Source of the DNA: Apricaphanius iberus
Lineage: Eukaryota > Chordata > Actinopteri > Cyprinodontiformes > Aphaniidae
Direction of reading: 5' to 3'
Assembly: GCA_028564705.1 (NCBI GenBank)
Contig: JAPXFQ010002688.1
Location: forward strand, 186,001 to 250,000
Length of the DNA: 64,000 bases
A model generated the notes under the pieces. That model was given only the letters and a program-made list of their open reading frames with translations. It made no database searches and was not told the DNA's origin. Below are positions 23,391 to 35,594 of the stretch, in pieces (the first letter of the stretch is position 1; every line of letters begins with the position of its first letter). A program made the translations under genes and the position numbers.

Positions 23391-25937
23391 AACTAAAGAT
23401 GAGCCATACATCCGTGTAGTCATTTGCAGGTGGATCCTGGGAAGTGGAACACAGATGACAAAAATATGTATTGCAGTCATTCCCCCTTAAACAAATCATT
23501 TCTGCGTGTTAACATGTCCGTTAACCCCATCTGGGGAAAAAAATCATACATTTTTCTTCAGTGAGTACATTAGTCATCAGCTTGGTCTGTTGGTGCTGTA
23601 GCGCCAGAGATACAGGATGGATGACTATGAGACAGACAAGTTGGAACTGCAGTAGACACAGTCAAAGCTATGATGTAAGACCACACCCTTATAATGCACA
23701 TAAAACATCAACTCTTACATACATGGCCACTCATACAATGGCGCACATGCATTTGAACACCAGCACAGTTTGTTCTGTCACCAGCCTTATCAAGACTTTC
23801 ATTATGCCTCACAGTCCTTGGTAATTAGGTGTCCTTTTCTCTGCCTGCGTCTCTTGCCCACGATAGAGAAATAGACCTGTCACTATTTGGCCACTCGAAG
23901 ATTCAACAAATGCTAAGCAGTAATGGCTTGCTTTCTATCTTGAAATGCATTGAATTGACTGCAGGGACTTTTTAAAAAAGAAGCTATTTTTCCATGTTCT
24001 TTTTCTCTCTTTCATCTGACTTTTACTTCCAGCGCCTAGTTGGAACTTTGGCACAGCAGATTTAGGTTAGTGAATGGGACAAGTGAAAGACCTTCAGTCT
24101 TCGTGGAACTGTGAAAGTAGTGAAAAGAGATGGATAACCATGGAAGACAGAAATAAAAATAAATGACAAAAGAAAATATAGAAAATGCTGTAAAACAAGA
24201 AAAGTTAGGTGATTCAACTAAAGGAGAAAAAAGAGAATACATATAGATTTTTTTGGCCTGTGGTTTATCCCTGTTTTACTGATCTGGCAGTTACATGGCA
24301 GCTGAGACCAGCACACTGCCAGGACTGATTCTCCAGCCACCTCCCTTTTACCCTCACTTTTTATCTGAAACAATTATTCATACCACTTACTTGTTGTTCT
24401 GACCTGCTTACTCTAAATCAGAGATGATAGGGTGGCTGGTTTGGATCTATCCCACCATATGTGGAGCAGAAAGCACACCAGTCTGTCGCATGGCCATCAA
24501 GCAGGTTTTCCACCAGCACAGTTTTTGCCCTGTGATTAAGCTGCTGAAATAATGCTTAGTATAATATGTCTCATTAACATTAACAGCAGTCAAGGACAGT
24601 GCATAGACATCACGGATGAAATGTCTGTCGATCTACCAAGGAGAGAGCAGAGGATTTGCAGTTAAGTAGTCAGGCTGTGAAAGGACCGGTTATGACTCAC
24701 ATCAGGGAACTCGTTCCACAGACAGCATGCTGCATGATGCCATGGGGTCGTGTTGAGCTGTCATGGACCAATGCTCTATTTCTCTACCTGTCAACCTTCT
24801 CAAAGAGAATGGGACAAGAAGGGTTAGTCTTACTATCACCTCCCTTTCACTTGGTCTCATCCTTTCTTTCTCTTTTACTAATTCTCCTGGATTCTTAGCT
24901 TTCAATAATATGACATAGTATGTCCTTGATAAAGATCTTCTTATGGAACAGCTAATTTTAAATTAAGTAAGAAATGGATTCCCATTAGTTTTTTTGAATT
25001 TTTTTTCAGTCAAAAGAAGTTGCCATGAATAAATTAGAAAAAACATAAATCTCCAACCTTTTTTTCATGTTCAGTTGGTTCTTGTTGGGTTGGTCTGGAT
25101 GCATGTCTCCTTAAATCTTTTTGTAATTTGTAAACCATTTTCTTTGCTTTGACAACAGATAAATGCATAAAATAAGTAGCTTTTCTCTAATTTGAAGTTT
25201 AACTTACCCAAACAGTACAATACATACTTTGTTTGGGTCAAGGCTAGGTAATGTGACTGTTTGGTAAGGTGGCTGTGTAACTGTATTTTGTTGTTCTTCT
25301 AAGATTTGTAATTTTTTCAAGTTTACTTTCAAGATCTTCACCAGATGGAGTTAAGTTGTTCTGTACTCAATATGGGAAGCCTTTTAGCGTATTATTAAAC
25401 CATGTGTACAGACAAAATATAGGATCAGCATGAAAGAAACTGGTTACTGGACTTGGATGTGGGATTGGTTTTATTAAAAATTATTGAGATATATACAAGA
25501 TAACAAGTTACATAATTGTTTTATGACAATTTTGGCTCACTTTAATTTTCTAGACTGCATAAAAATACTTTCGTTTTGTTTCTTTCGGTGAATTATGAAG
25601 ATGACCCAAAATTATTTTCTTTTAGTCCCGATTTCAGTGGTTTTTCACTCTGTGTTGTTAAAGGACTCCTTCATTGTAGATAATGACATTTCTTTACCAG
25701 CTCCATTAAGCATCTTCACAAGATCCAGTACTTTTGTTTTTCTGTCGTTTTTTGATGCACACTTCTCTACAAAACAAGTTTGTCACTGGGACTCAGAATC
25801 CATCTCATCTCCTTCAACATTGTTTAACATAAACAATGTGTTTATATCTTTATATATTGATTGAACAAATGAATGTGCTCCTTCAGATATCAGGAATTCC
25901 ATCCACAAGGTAAACCAAAATTATGAAGGGCTGTATA
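23391..25937. other. Gene-free intronic sequence
   Basis: No exon, RNA gene or transposon was recognised. The open frame at 24656-24898 has no known motif. Confidence 0.45.
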
Positions 25938-26622
25938 TACCGTATTTTCGGACTATAAACCGCTACTATTTTCTCATGTTTTGAACCACCTTTAATCTGG
26001 TGCGGTTTATTAATAGATTTTTATAGCTAATGACCACTAGAGGGCCTACTCAATCTATGGATTGTGCAAGTTACGTCCTTTACTTTAAGGCATACTGTAA
26101 CCAAGAGACCGAGAAAGAGAGAGAGAGAGAGAAAGAGAGAGAAAGTTTGCATGAACAATGAAAGGAAACGTAGAACAGACAGACATTACGAGAGTGAGAC
26201 AGTTTGCGAAAACAAGTTTTCACGCACAAACCCTCATTATGGAAAACAAAGAAATAGATATGATACTGCTTTTACGTTAAAGGCAGTTGATGTAGCTTTG
26301 AAGAAGGAATTACAGCACCAGCAGCTTCACGTCCCCTTGACAGCAATGATGGTGAGACGTTGGCGAAGCCAGCGTGAAAAACTCTCAATGCAATAAGACG
26401 AAAACATACCTTTCTGAGTTAATAAAAGCAGATGGCTTGAAGGCTCCCCCAAACACCACTCACGTTTTCCCCACAATCCTTTCTGTACGAATCCTTACAT
26501 ATAGTATTTAAACGTTAAACAGCTGCCGCTTTTTAATCAGGTGTGGCATGTTTATATACACATTTGTATTTTTTCTCTAAAATAGGCTTTTGCTGCTTAT
26601 AACCAGTCCGGAAAATATGGTA
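25938..26622 (+). mobile_element. pogo/Tigger-like DNA transposon remnant with TA target duplication
   Basis: The element is 25940-26620 (681 bp), flanked by TA (25938-25939 and 26621-26622). The left end reads CCGTATTTTCGGACTATAA. The right end on the opposite strand reads CCATATTTTCCGGACTGG, then TTATAAGCAGC. This CCGGACTATAA terminus is common in fish non-autonomous elements. The interior keeps a short ORF with a pogo-like DNA-binding N-terminus, but no DDE catalytic domain. Confidence 0.75.
26064..26396 (+). pseudogene. N-terminal DNA-binding fragment of pogo-like transposase
   Basis: The frame has 110 codons. Its first half is low-complexity and basic, because it runs over a GA-rich tract (26107-26140). 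Its second half reads RYDTAFTLKAVDVALK, then MMVRRWRSQREKL. That resembles the helix-turn-helix domain (Brinker-like DNA-binding family) at the start of pogo/Tigger-like transposases: tyrosine-x-alanine/threonine-A-F-LK..., followed by a recognition helix with VRRWR. The middle of the helix-turn-helix (the usual GNRAAAR segment) is replaced by unrelated sequence. A stop follows and no CENP-B or DDE domain is present. It is a relic of the surrounding element. Confidence 0.55.
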
Positions 26623-28655
26623 TCTTCGATGTCTTGGCATATTTATTTTAATTGGTCCCATGGTATCCCACAAGGAAGCATGGGGTTGATGTGCTGACTC
26701 AGGTGGCTTTATAAGGATCTTATAAATCCATAATATCGTCATGAGCTAGGTGTTCCCCGATTATTCAATGGGATAGCAAGTGTATTTATTTCTTATTGAC
26801 AAATATATTCAAAAAAGTTGTCTGTCCTTATTTTTTCCAAGTTCTGGTTATGCATAGTTAGGTTTAAACTTTCTAAAAAGGACGATTTGTATTGATGCTA
26901 TTGTATTGATGCTAAAAAAAACTTCTGTATATAATATCAAACATAATAAAAAGCACAAAAGTACTTAGAAATAGTACCTAAAAGGTCATAGTACTGGACA
27001 CCTGCTATACTCCCTGTTTCCAGTCAATTAGCAAAATTGCCCTTTTGCCTTAAAGTAGTACATAAAATGCAGAGGAAATTTGAAAAAATGGATGTAAAGA
27101 GCTGAAATGCCTACATGGGCACACAATTTTTATTAAGAAGTTGTGCACATATTCACATATGTCTAAAAGGAAAAAAGTAATGCAAAACCGAAACATTTCA
27201 AGCATTTAATTGGGAATATGGGTAAAATCGAATTATTATTTTCACCCAAAAATTTTCAAACGCTGCTCTAATTAAATGTGACATTTGTTCTCTGTTTACT
27301 TCTTCTTGTCAAAGATACTGCTGTCTTCCATGATGGTTTTGCCAACCTGTGCAGTGCACATTCATACGTATTTAGAAGATAAACATGAACATTAGGGCCC
27401 AACCAATATGGATTTTTGGGGTCCATTATCGATATAAAATAGTAGCAAAGGCCGCTAGCCAATATAATGGCCGATAAATTCCCCTCCAGTAAAAATAAAG
27501 TACCTTAAGATTAAACTCTGCATTATCTGCCCATGTTGATCCTCTCCTATTTTGTCCTGGTCTATTCTGCACATTTTGTATGTATTTCAAAAATATTTTT
27601 CATTATTTAAACATCTTTAAGTACCCCAACTTTTTTGCACATTACAACTTGGGCATGCCACTTTATCCATATTTATATCTTAATAACTGCACGGTACTCT
27701 GTTTTTGTTACTATGTACATATAATGTAAATATATTTTTTTTGGACTCTTAAATAGTGTTCTGTTCTTATTTCTACACAGCTTTATTCTTAGTGGGAGAC
27801 ATTACGAAGTGTTTGATCCACACATATTTATAAGCAAGAACTTAAATGTGTAACTGTTTTCAATTTCTCTTTCCAGAACAAGCACAACTGCTTCTGTTTC
27901 TGAATATTTGGGATTTGCATGGATAATCAAACCCACTTTAATATTAACATTTAATATAACAAAACTGTTCTCACTAAGTTAATTGTAAGCATTTTTAACA
28001 CATTTAAATAACAATTCTTCTTTCACAGTTTGTGACGGTTTTTCCATGGATTTAATTCATGGTGCTAATTTCAATTCAAACCCTGTGAACGGCTGTTCAA
28101 AGGCTTCCATCATTCAAGTTTCGTTCCATCACAGAGTGAGAGGGCAGTTCGAATGCACTGAGGCCTCTGCCTGCCGGATAAATAGGGCTGCTCTGTAGTA
28201 GATAATGGCTGAGTCACATATTATATTTATCCAACTCAATAAAGCAGGAGCAGGCAGGCAGATTACTCTGCCCTGAGTCAAGGAGATAATGATATCTGGC
28301 TGCTAGCTGGCCCAGAACAGGCTCCAGACAGACCAACAGGCAGGGAGACTGACAGAAAGTGTTGCTAAAGGAGTTGTACAGAGATGCTTTGCCATGAGAT
28401 TTTCGTTGCCTTCCAAAGCCAGAAAGTGCTTGTGTCAAATGTATGCTATGCCCGAATTCCACCTTTCTTATTACCTTCCTCTACCCAAATATCTTCCTTC
28501 TACTTTTATGGTAAGCAAGGCAACATTTGTATAGCACACTTTCAACAAGGTGCTTTACATGATTTGTGGAGAACTGCAATAAAATACAAAATAACATTAT
28601 AAACACAAAACATATGTCACATTAAAATGTATGACATTACAGCTATTATTAATTA
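26623..28655. other. Gene-free stretch with one transposon-end fragment
   Basis: Around 27393-27475 the sequence reads TTAGGGCCCAACCAATATGG, then GGCCGATAA, resembling one end of a fish hAT-like element; no partner was found. The rest is AT-rich. The stretch 28020-28330 is less AT-rich and not obviously repetitive. Confidence 0.4.
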
Positions 28656-28659
28656 CTTA

Positions 28660-29765
28660 CTCACTTAGGCAGCTCTAAGCAGATTAGTTTTCAGCTTGAT
28701 TTAAAGGAACTCAGTGTTGAAACAGATTTGCAGTTGTCCAGATTTTTTTTCCAGATAAGAGAAGCATAGAAACAGAAAGCTGCTCTTCCATCTGTGGTTT
28801 TGATTTTAGTATTAGGGTGATGTGCTCACCTTTTCTGGTTCTTGTGAGGACGCGAGCAGCAGCATTCTGGATTAGCTGCAGCTGACTGATTTACTTTTTG
28901 GGCAGATGTGTGACGACAGTGTTGCAGTAATCAATCTAACTAAAGATAAACACAGGAATGAGTTTTCAAGGTCCAGTTTGATCATTAGTCCTTTAATCCC
29001 AGAAATGTTCTTCAGGTGATAGAAGGCTGACCTTGTTGTTGCTTTTATGTGACCCTGAAGGTTCAGTTTCTGAGTCCATCACTACACCTAGATTTCGAGT
29101 CTGATCCGTAGTTTCTAGTTGTATCTACTGAAGCTGTGTGCTGACTCTTAATTGTTCCTCTTAAGGTACAAATACAGTTTATTTCAGTTTTGTTTCGATT
29201 TATTTGGAGACTATTGTGGTAAATTTTTCCACTGATTTGCTCAATGCATTCACTTATGGGATTATAAGTCACCTGGTGACATTCTAACGTAAAGTTGAGT
29301 GTCTCCTGCTTAGTTATCATAACTAATCTTATTGTTTGTTATAATCTGGGCTAGGGGGAGCATGTAGAATATTAAATAGGAGGGACCTCAGGATGGAGCC
29401 CTGGGGGACCCAATTTAGGATTTATGTCTGTTCTGATTAAAATTGCCTATTGTCCTTAAAGTATTGTTCTTAACGTAACGTAAACCATCCAAGTACTGTA
29501 CCAGACAGCCTGACCCAGCTTTCCAGTTGTTCTAATAGTATATCATGATCAACAGTCTTAAATGCTGCACTGAGGTCCGGTGGCACCAGCACTGTGCAGT
29601 CTTTATATATTTGGATGTCAACTGAATGCTTTGACAAAGGCAGTCTCAGTGTTGTGGTGAGCACGAACACCAGACTAAAAAATGTCAAAGCGGTTGGCCA
29701 TTGTTCGGAAGTTATCTAAGGTCTGATTCTGAGGCCTTTTTTTTCTGTGGTTTGATATAGGTAAT
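28660..29765 (-). pseudogene. Rex1/L2-type LINE fragment, reverse strand
   Basis: On the minus strand the order of motifs is that of a non-LTR reverse transcriptase. DLSAAFKTVDHDILLEQLESW and LSGTVLGWF lie at 29688-29470, followed by a GSIL-type block near 29400 and a degraded palm. Then come NLGVVMDSE near 29080, SFxHLKNISGIK-like residues near 29010 and the 'aaRLL'-like region near 28850. Frameshifts and stops separate the blocks and the aspartate pair is not readable, so the copy is dead. It is 5'-truncated, starting within the reverse-transcriptase fingers. Confidence 0.78.
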
Positions 29766-32275
29766 TCTGATACCTGAGGATGTCCTAAAATCTATACCGT
29801 ACCCCCAATACATCATTGTGCCTTTTATAACTGATATTATTTTGAATGGAGGTAGAAATGTACATAAATGCTACACTGTAATGTTTTTCAACACTGAATA
29901 ATCATCACTGTTTTGGTGATTTATACAACAATTTGCATTGTTTAAAAGCTCACAAAGGAGGTCAAATTTGCAACAAGGCAACACAAATACCCTCAGAGGT
30001 ACAGGCTTTGCAAAGACATGGCACTCAGCATCGGAGAGAGAGACACTTGAATCTCACTTTGTTTCACTTTATCTTCTGAACGCCTCTCCTCGGTCATAAA
30101 GCTCTCCATTTACCCAACTCCATCCTACAGTCCATTCCAATTTCTACCTCTTTGAAAGTGACAAGTGATAAGGATGGATTATCGTGAGAGCCAAGAATTC
30201 CTCAGGATAATCCTTCACAGACAAAACACTGGGACATGCTAGCTTTTTTAAGAGAGACTCAAAGTGCTGGTTTGTTGGGCACAGCTGTTTGACTTTCTAA
30301 ATTTGCTTTATTCAAGGCTCTGGAGAGAAATGATTTGAGTCGGTGCGTTTTTGCGTTCTCTGTAGTCTCGTCTCTCTTTCCCCGCTCTCCAGTGATTGCT
30401 ATAAAAATGTCTCTGTGATTACTCAAGCTCTGATTGGGATGCTGTGGCTCAGTAAAACTGTCTTTGCAGAATAATGCGACTGAGCCATTCAGCTGGAATT
30501 AAACAAGTTGTTTTGACCATTTGTCTTGCTTGTTATATCCCAACACTGACATTTAGGCTGATATATTACTGGTGTGAGCAATAGACTGAATAAAATAAAT
30601 CAAGCTTTTACCTTCTGTACTTAGTACCATGTCTAAATAAATACTAAACAAAAACTAGATATCAAACTCTTGAGTTGTGAAAAGATTTGATTATGTTTGT
30701 GTTATTCCACATTGTGATTTGTGGTATTTTAATGCAGGATATTGCAAGTACTTTTTAAGTGCCTAAATGAATATAGGGCTTCTACTTGTTTTGCTTTTTG
30801 CCAAATGATTTTTCCACATATAAATATGAACTCTATTAGGCTAAGTAATGATATTTTATGGATAAAATGTTTACTACTTTGAGAACGGTAAATGCAAGGT
30901 ATGAGGATAGTATCCTCTAAGTGCTTCCCGTTGCTTTGCATTAGCCAAGATAAGGAGATTGAGCAGGATAAATTCAATCATTAATGGAAATGTTTAGCAG
31001 CAGTTGATTCCAATTCTGAAAATATATACATACTTTTTTTAAATTTAAAATTGATACCTGCCTTTATCCACAACTAGGCTCCAGCTTTTGTCTAATTGAA
31101 TAGATCTTAAAAGTGTAGGGTCCTACTGTACAAGCAGGCACAGTGACTCATTGTAATAAACCTTATAGTAAATGTACATACATACTTTTTAATTTCAACA
31201 TAGGTGTTCTTTTTCTTCGTTATTTTTCTGTCAATTTAAAATGATCAATTGATCAAAGAGAATTAGTGGAGCTGGAAGAAACTGATATACCAGGAGAAAA
31301 GCTACTCACTATAGATGGGACATAAAAAACCCGTTTTTTAATCTTGTTGAATCAGTGATCCAGTAGATTAGTAATCCTTTCCTGTTTCTGAGTGTTAGTC
31401 TAAAGAGTAGAAAATGTAAGTTCAGTATGTGTCCACATAATTTGTACTGTTTTGTTGTTAATGGGTTTTGGTCTGCATAGTAATATGACCAATTCACCAT
31501 TTCTTTCTCTTTAGGAACTATGATATTAAAAGATGCATTACCAATATTTAAAATTTATTTTTGTAGATTTCCTGGTCATTATTGATATTAAGAAAATAGA
31601 GGCAATGTAATCGGTCTGTGAAAGAGCAGGGACTGTGAAACAAGTTTTTACAACAATTTTGCCTTTTAACAGTTATTAGCATTTTAGATTAGCTAACAGA
31701 GCTGTTAGTGGAACAATCTTTACTGCAGACGTCTCCTTTTGTATTCTCTATGAAAAATTACGTTAACCCTGACATTTCCAACAGACTCCCAACATTTTAA
31801 AATGCTGGTTATTTCATACCAGACATAAGTTAAAAGTAAAATAATAATAATAATTAAACAACACAAAAATAACTTGCTGTAATACATGCAGCCTTACTAG
31901 TATCTGCTTTTCTCTCTTACACTCTCTTGCAGCCTGAATAATGCCTCAACATGTTGTAATAAATGCAGTTTCCTTTTAAAAAGCTTCTTACATATCTTCA
32001 CTGGATAGCGGTAGCTTTCCACTGACAAAAAAATAAAGCAATTTTAGTCTTTATCATATACGTATGTCCCAATATTTCACAATATACTGCAAATTAAGCA
32101 TTATCAAAACATCACAACATACAATAAGAAGAAAAAAAGAAATCTAGTTAAGAAAAAAAACCTACTGGTTATTGACAATAGCAGATGTAAGTTATGAATA
32201 AAAAGCTTGTTGAGATAGGAATATTGAATTTTATAAAGAAAAAAAAATCACATTTGGTTCATTGCTATGAACCAA
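29766..32275. other. Gene-free intronic sequence
   Basis: AT-rich. No exon or element ends were recognised. The stretch 30000-30500 has mixed composition without obvious repeats. Confidence 0.45.
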
Positions 32276-32289
32276 AATCAGTTACAGCC

Positions 32290-32293
<4 letters not shown>

Positions 32294-32333
<40 letters not shown>
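32294..32333. repeat. (TA)n microsatellite between inverted hAT-like ends
   Basis: About 20 TA units. Directly left lies GTTACAGCCC (32281-32290). Directly right begins an element whose end contains the inverse, GGGCTGTAAC (32336-32345). Confidence 0.95.
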
Positions 32334-32338
<5 letters not shown>

Positions 32339-32968
32339 CTGTAACGGTATTCTAAAATTGTATTTGGTTTGGTTCTTTATTTTGAAAAGCTGCCAATACA
32401 CAATAGAATTATTGCATAAAATGAATAAAAGCAATTTATTTGGGTGATATCTTATCTTTACAATGAAATATACATTTTGTAACATTTAAAATAATAATAG
32501 AATACTGTAAGAACTAGTTACAACCTGAAAACTTTTAACACAGCAGCAACAGCTTCATCTTGAATACCAACAAGTTAATATTCAAGTTTAAAGTTTTTGG
32601 CTAAAAAGATGAACCTTTCACCCGATCCAAACTACTTGACAAGAGTTGTTTAAATTCTGATGTTAGCTGATGTTAGCTGCTTTTCTTCCTAGTAGAGGTG
32701 ATATTAACATTCGCATGGTGCCGTTCGAAGTGTGTTGTGTTGTGTTCGATGTGTTGCCTGCTGCATACCTGATACCCATGGAACAATGTAGGCATGCAAC
32801 TTTGAATTTATTCACTTGTCTATCCCAGTTATGACTTTTAAAAGGGAAACCAAACTGTTCCCAAACAGGAGACTGTAGTGAGGTGGGAGGGAAGTCCACG
32901 CAATTTGACCGAACTCAACATGCCGAACCAAACCGTTCAACACATCCTCGTGTACGGTTACACCCCTA
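32334..32968 (-). mobile_element. Degraded hAT element with BED-finger remnant
   Basis: The left end is TAGGGCTGTAACGGTA. The right end on the opposite strand is TAGGGGTGTAACCGTA, 14 of 16 identical. These are termini I associate with teleost hAT elements. The 8-bp duplication cannot be seen because the left flank is a TA microsatellite. The coding remnant is on the minus strand. At 635 bp the element lacks the transposase core. Confidence 0.75.
32663..32899 (-). pseudogene. BED-finger remnant of hAT transposase
   Basis: The frame of 78 codons reads SPVWEQFGF, then KVACLHCSMGIRY, then GNTSNTTQHTSNGTM. That is the BED-finger layout known from ZBED1-like hAT transposases: an aromatic pair, C-x2-C, a GNTSN turn and a histidine. 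The final histidine pair expected after the GNTSN helix is degraded to HTSNGTM, so the zinc site is probably lost. No catalytic domain follows. Confidence 0.65.
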
Positions 32969-32976
32969 TAGTGTTT

Positions 32977-33887
32977 TCTTTTGTTTTTTTTATCAAAGTC
33001 CTATTAGACGCCTGTCACATCTTTTCCTATAATCCAACAGCCCTATTGCATCCACTAATAAAAATAGAAATTCGTTTTTTTTAAAGTTTCAAACCTACCA
33101 AACACTGTTCAAAGTGGATCAAACTGAAAATACTCTGATTCTAATTAACAGTTGAATTTCCTGTTCAGTTTTACTCTAAACAAGCCTAATGTAATGCTTA
33201 GGTGAAAGCAAGCTTTGTGCATAGCTCTGACTGTACTGTTTGTTGAAACATACCGACTGAATCAATACGTTTTGAACTGTATTTCATGGCCAGAAATTCA
33301 AATGTGGTAGAGAAGCAACATTCTCATTTAAAAGACAGGCTTAAGATGGTGAAACTTGCAGTATGATCTCTGTGTAGTTACAAGGATAAAGTCTCATAAA
33401 TCTCTTCAACACCTTATCAAAGGTGTATTTTGAGACACAAATTGAGAGCAGGAGAGACGTCTCTGCCTTTCACAGCGTGGGATTCCAGTTCGCCTTCTTC
33501 TGCCCCTGGCTAAAGGCTGTGATCCCCTTGGAATACTTGACAATTTCCATCCATCTTTTTGGCATTAAGTGCCTTGTCATCTCTACTCAAGATCTTCACT
33601 TTGTCAAACAAACCAGGGTGAGCACTGCTTTTGGCCCCTTTGTTGCTCGCATACATTTGTGTTGAAGTTGCACAGAAATTGTCTTTTACGCTGTCGCAAT
33701 CTCTCTGTCTGCTTTATAAGTTATTTTTTCGACCTTTCAAAGTAGATGTTATAAAGTTATTTGTCAAAAGAGATTGTTATACATTGATATCTCTTAAGGG
33801 TTAAAAAACACATTCAACACTGCATAGTGTTAAAACTGTGGTAATTAAATTAGTCTCCTGTCCAAAGATCACTAGTAATAGCTCAGC

Positions 33888-33890
<3 letters not shown>
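32977..33890. other. Gene-free intronic sequence
   Basis: No exon or element was recognised. Confidence 0.45.

Positions 33891-33935
<45 letters not shown>
33891..33935. repeat. (TA)n microsatellite split by the Tc1 insertion
   Basis: TA units run up to the left end of the Tc1 element. A shorter TA run (35585-35594) continues on the other side, so the transposon landed inside the repeat. Confidence 0.95.
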
Positions 33936-33938
<3 letters not shown>

Positions 33939-34157
33939 TCAGGTCCATAAACATTGGGACATTGACACAATGCTAACATTTTTGGCTCTATACACCACCA
34001 CAATGGATATCAAATGAAACGAACAAGATGTGCTTTAACTGCAGACTGTCAGCTTTTATTTGAGGGTATTTACATCCAAATCAGGTGAACGGTGTAGGAA
34101 TTACAACAGTTTGCATATGTGCCTCCCACTTGTTAATGGACCAAAAGTAATGGGACA
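33936..34157 (+). repeat. Left terminal inverted repeat of Tc1
   Basis: Starts CAGTCAGGTCC and ends with AATGGGACAG. It is the reverse complement of 35362-35584 apart from about eight substitutions. Confidence 0.92.
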
Positions 34158-34188
34158 GAATAAGAACCATAAATGAAACTTATACATT

Positions 34189-35226
34189 TCAATAGTTGGT
34201 TGCAAATCCTTTGCAGTCAATTACAGCCTGAAGTCTGGAACACATAGACATCACCAGACGTTGGGTTTCATCCCTGGTGATGCTCTGCCAGGCCTCTAAT
34301 GCAACAGTCTTCAGTTCCTGCTTGTTCCTGGGGCATTTTCCCTTCAGTTTTGTCTTCAGCAAGTGAAATGCATGCTCAGTCGGATTCAGGTCAGGTGATT
34401 GACTTGGCCATTGCAAAACAGTCGCCTTCTTTCCCTTCAAAAACTCTTTGGTTGCTTTTGCAGTATGCTTTGGGTCATTGTCCATCTGCACTGTGAAGCG
34501 CCGTCCAATGAGTTCTGAGGCATTTGGCTGAATATGAGCAGATAATATTGCCCGAAACACTTGAGAATTCATCGTGCTTCTTTTGTCAGCAGTCACATCA
34601 TCAATAAATACAAGAGAACCAGTTCCACTGGCAGCCATACATGCCCACGCCATGACACTTCCAGCACCATGCTTCACTGAAGAGGTGGTATGCTTAGGAT
34701 CATGAGCAGTTCCTTTCCGTCTCCATACTCTTCTCTTCCCATCACTCTAGTACAAGTTGATCTTAGTCTCATCTGTCCATAGGACGTTGTTCCAGAACTG
34801 TGAAGGCTTTTTTAGATGTTGTTTGGCAAACTCTAATCTGGCCTTCCGGTTTTTGGGGCTCACCAATGGTTTACATCTTGTGGTGAACCCTCTGTATTCA
34901 CACTGGTGGAGTCTTCTCTTGATTGTTGACTTTGACACATATACACCCACCTCCTGGAGAGTGTTCATGATCTGGCCAACTGTTGTGAAAGGTGTTTTCT
35001 TTACCAGGGAAAGGATTCTTTGGTCATCCACCACAGTTGTTTTCCGTGGTCTTCCGGGACTTTTGGTGTTGCTGAGCTCACCGGTGCGTTCCTTCTTTTT
35101 GAGAATGTTCCAAACTGTTGTTTTGGCCACTCTTAATGTTTTTGCTATCTCTCTGATAGGTTTCTTTTGTTTTTTCAGTCTAATGATGGCTTGCTTCACT
35201 GATAGTGACAGCTCTTTGGATCTCAT
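34189..35226 (-). pseudogene. Tc1/mariner transposase with one nonsense codon
   Basis: A single frame of 346 codons runs from the ATG at 35226 to the stop at 34189. An upstream in-frame ATG at 35247 would add seven codons. Residues 1-110 form the paired helix-turn-helix DNA-binding region with an SPGRPRKT motif. The catalytic DD34E triad is complete: D152 in WTDET, D249 in MDNDPKH, and E284 in NPTEH, exactly 34 residues after D249. The only lesion I can see is a TAG at codon 160 (34747-34749), eight codons after the first catalytic aspartate. It separates an N-terminal 159-residue part from a 185-residue remainder. Tc1 transposases are usually about 340 residues, so the length is normal. As it stands the gene is inactive. 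Confidence 0.92.
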
Positions 35227-35361
35227 CTTGACAGTTGACAGCAACATATTCCAAATGCAAATAGCACACTCAAAATGAACTCTGGACCTTTTATCTGCTC
35301 ATTGTAATTGGGATAATGAGGGAATAACATACACCTGGCCATGGAACAGCTGAGAAGCCAA

Positions 35362-35584
35362 CTGTCCCATTACTTTAGGTCCCTTAACAAGTGGGAGGCA
35401 CATGCGCAAACTGTTGTAATTCCTACACCGTTCAACTGATTTGGATGTAAATACCCTCAAATAAAAGCTGACAGTCTGCAGTTAAAGCACATCTTGTTCG
35501 TTTTATTTGATATCCATTGTGGTGGTGTATAGAGCCAAAAATGTTAGCATTGTGTTGATGTCCCAATATTTATGGACCTGACTG
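35362..35584 (-). repeat. Right terminal inverted repeat of Tc1
   Basis: Mirror image of 33936-34157. It ends GGACCTGACTG directly before the TA target. Confidence 0.92.
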
Positions 35585-35594
35585 TATATATATA

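Larger units (their letters stand above)
33934..35586 (-). mobile_element. Near-intact Tc1/mariner transposon
   Basis: The element is 33936-35584 (1649 bp) between TA dinucleotides (33934-33935 and 35585-35586). Terminal inverted repeats of about 222 bp begin CAGTCAGGTCCATAAA at each outer end. The inner part of each repeat carries a related GTAATGGGACAG block, the IR/DR layout of Tc1 elements. By eye the two arms differ at about 8 positions, roughly 3-4%. A single transposase gene lies on the minus strand, in one frame, with one internal stop. This is the least damaged transposon in the window. Confidence 0.95.

Noticed and set aside
34757..35278. 173-codon plus-strand frame
   Set aside because: Antisense shadow of the Tc1 transposase gene.
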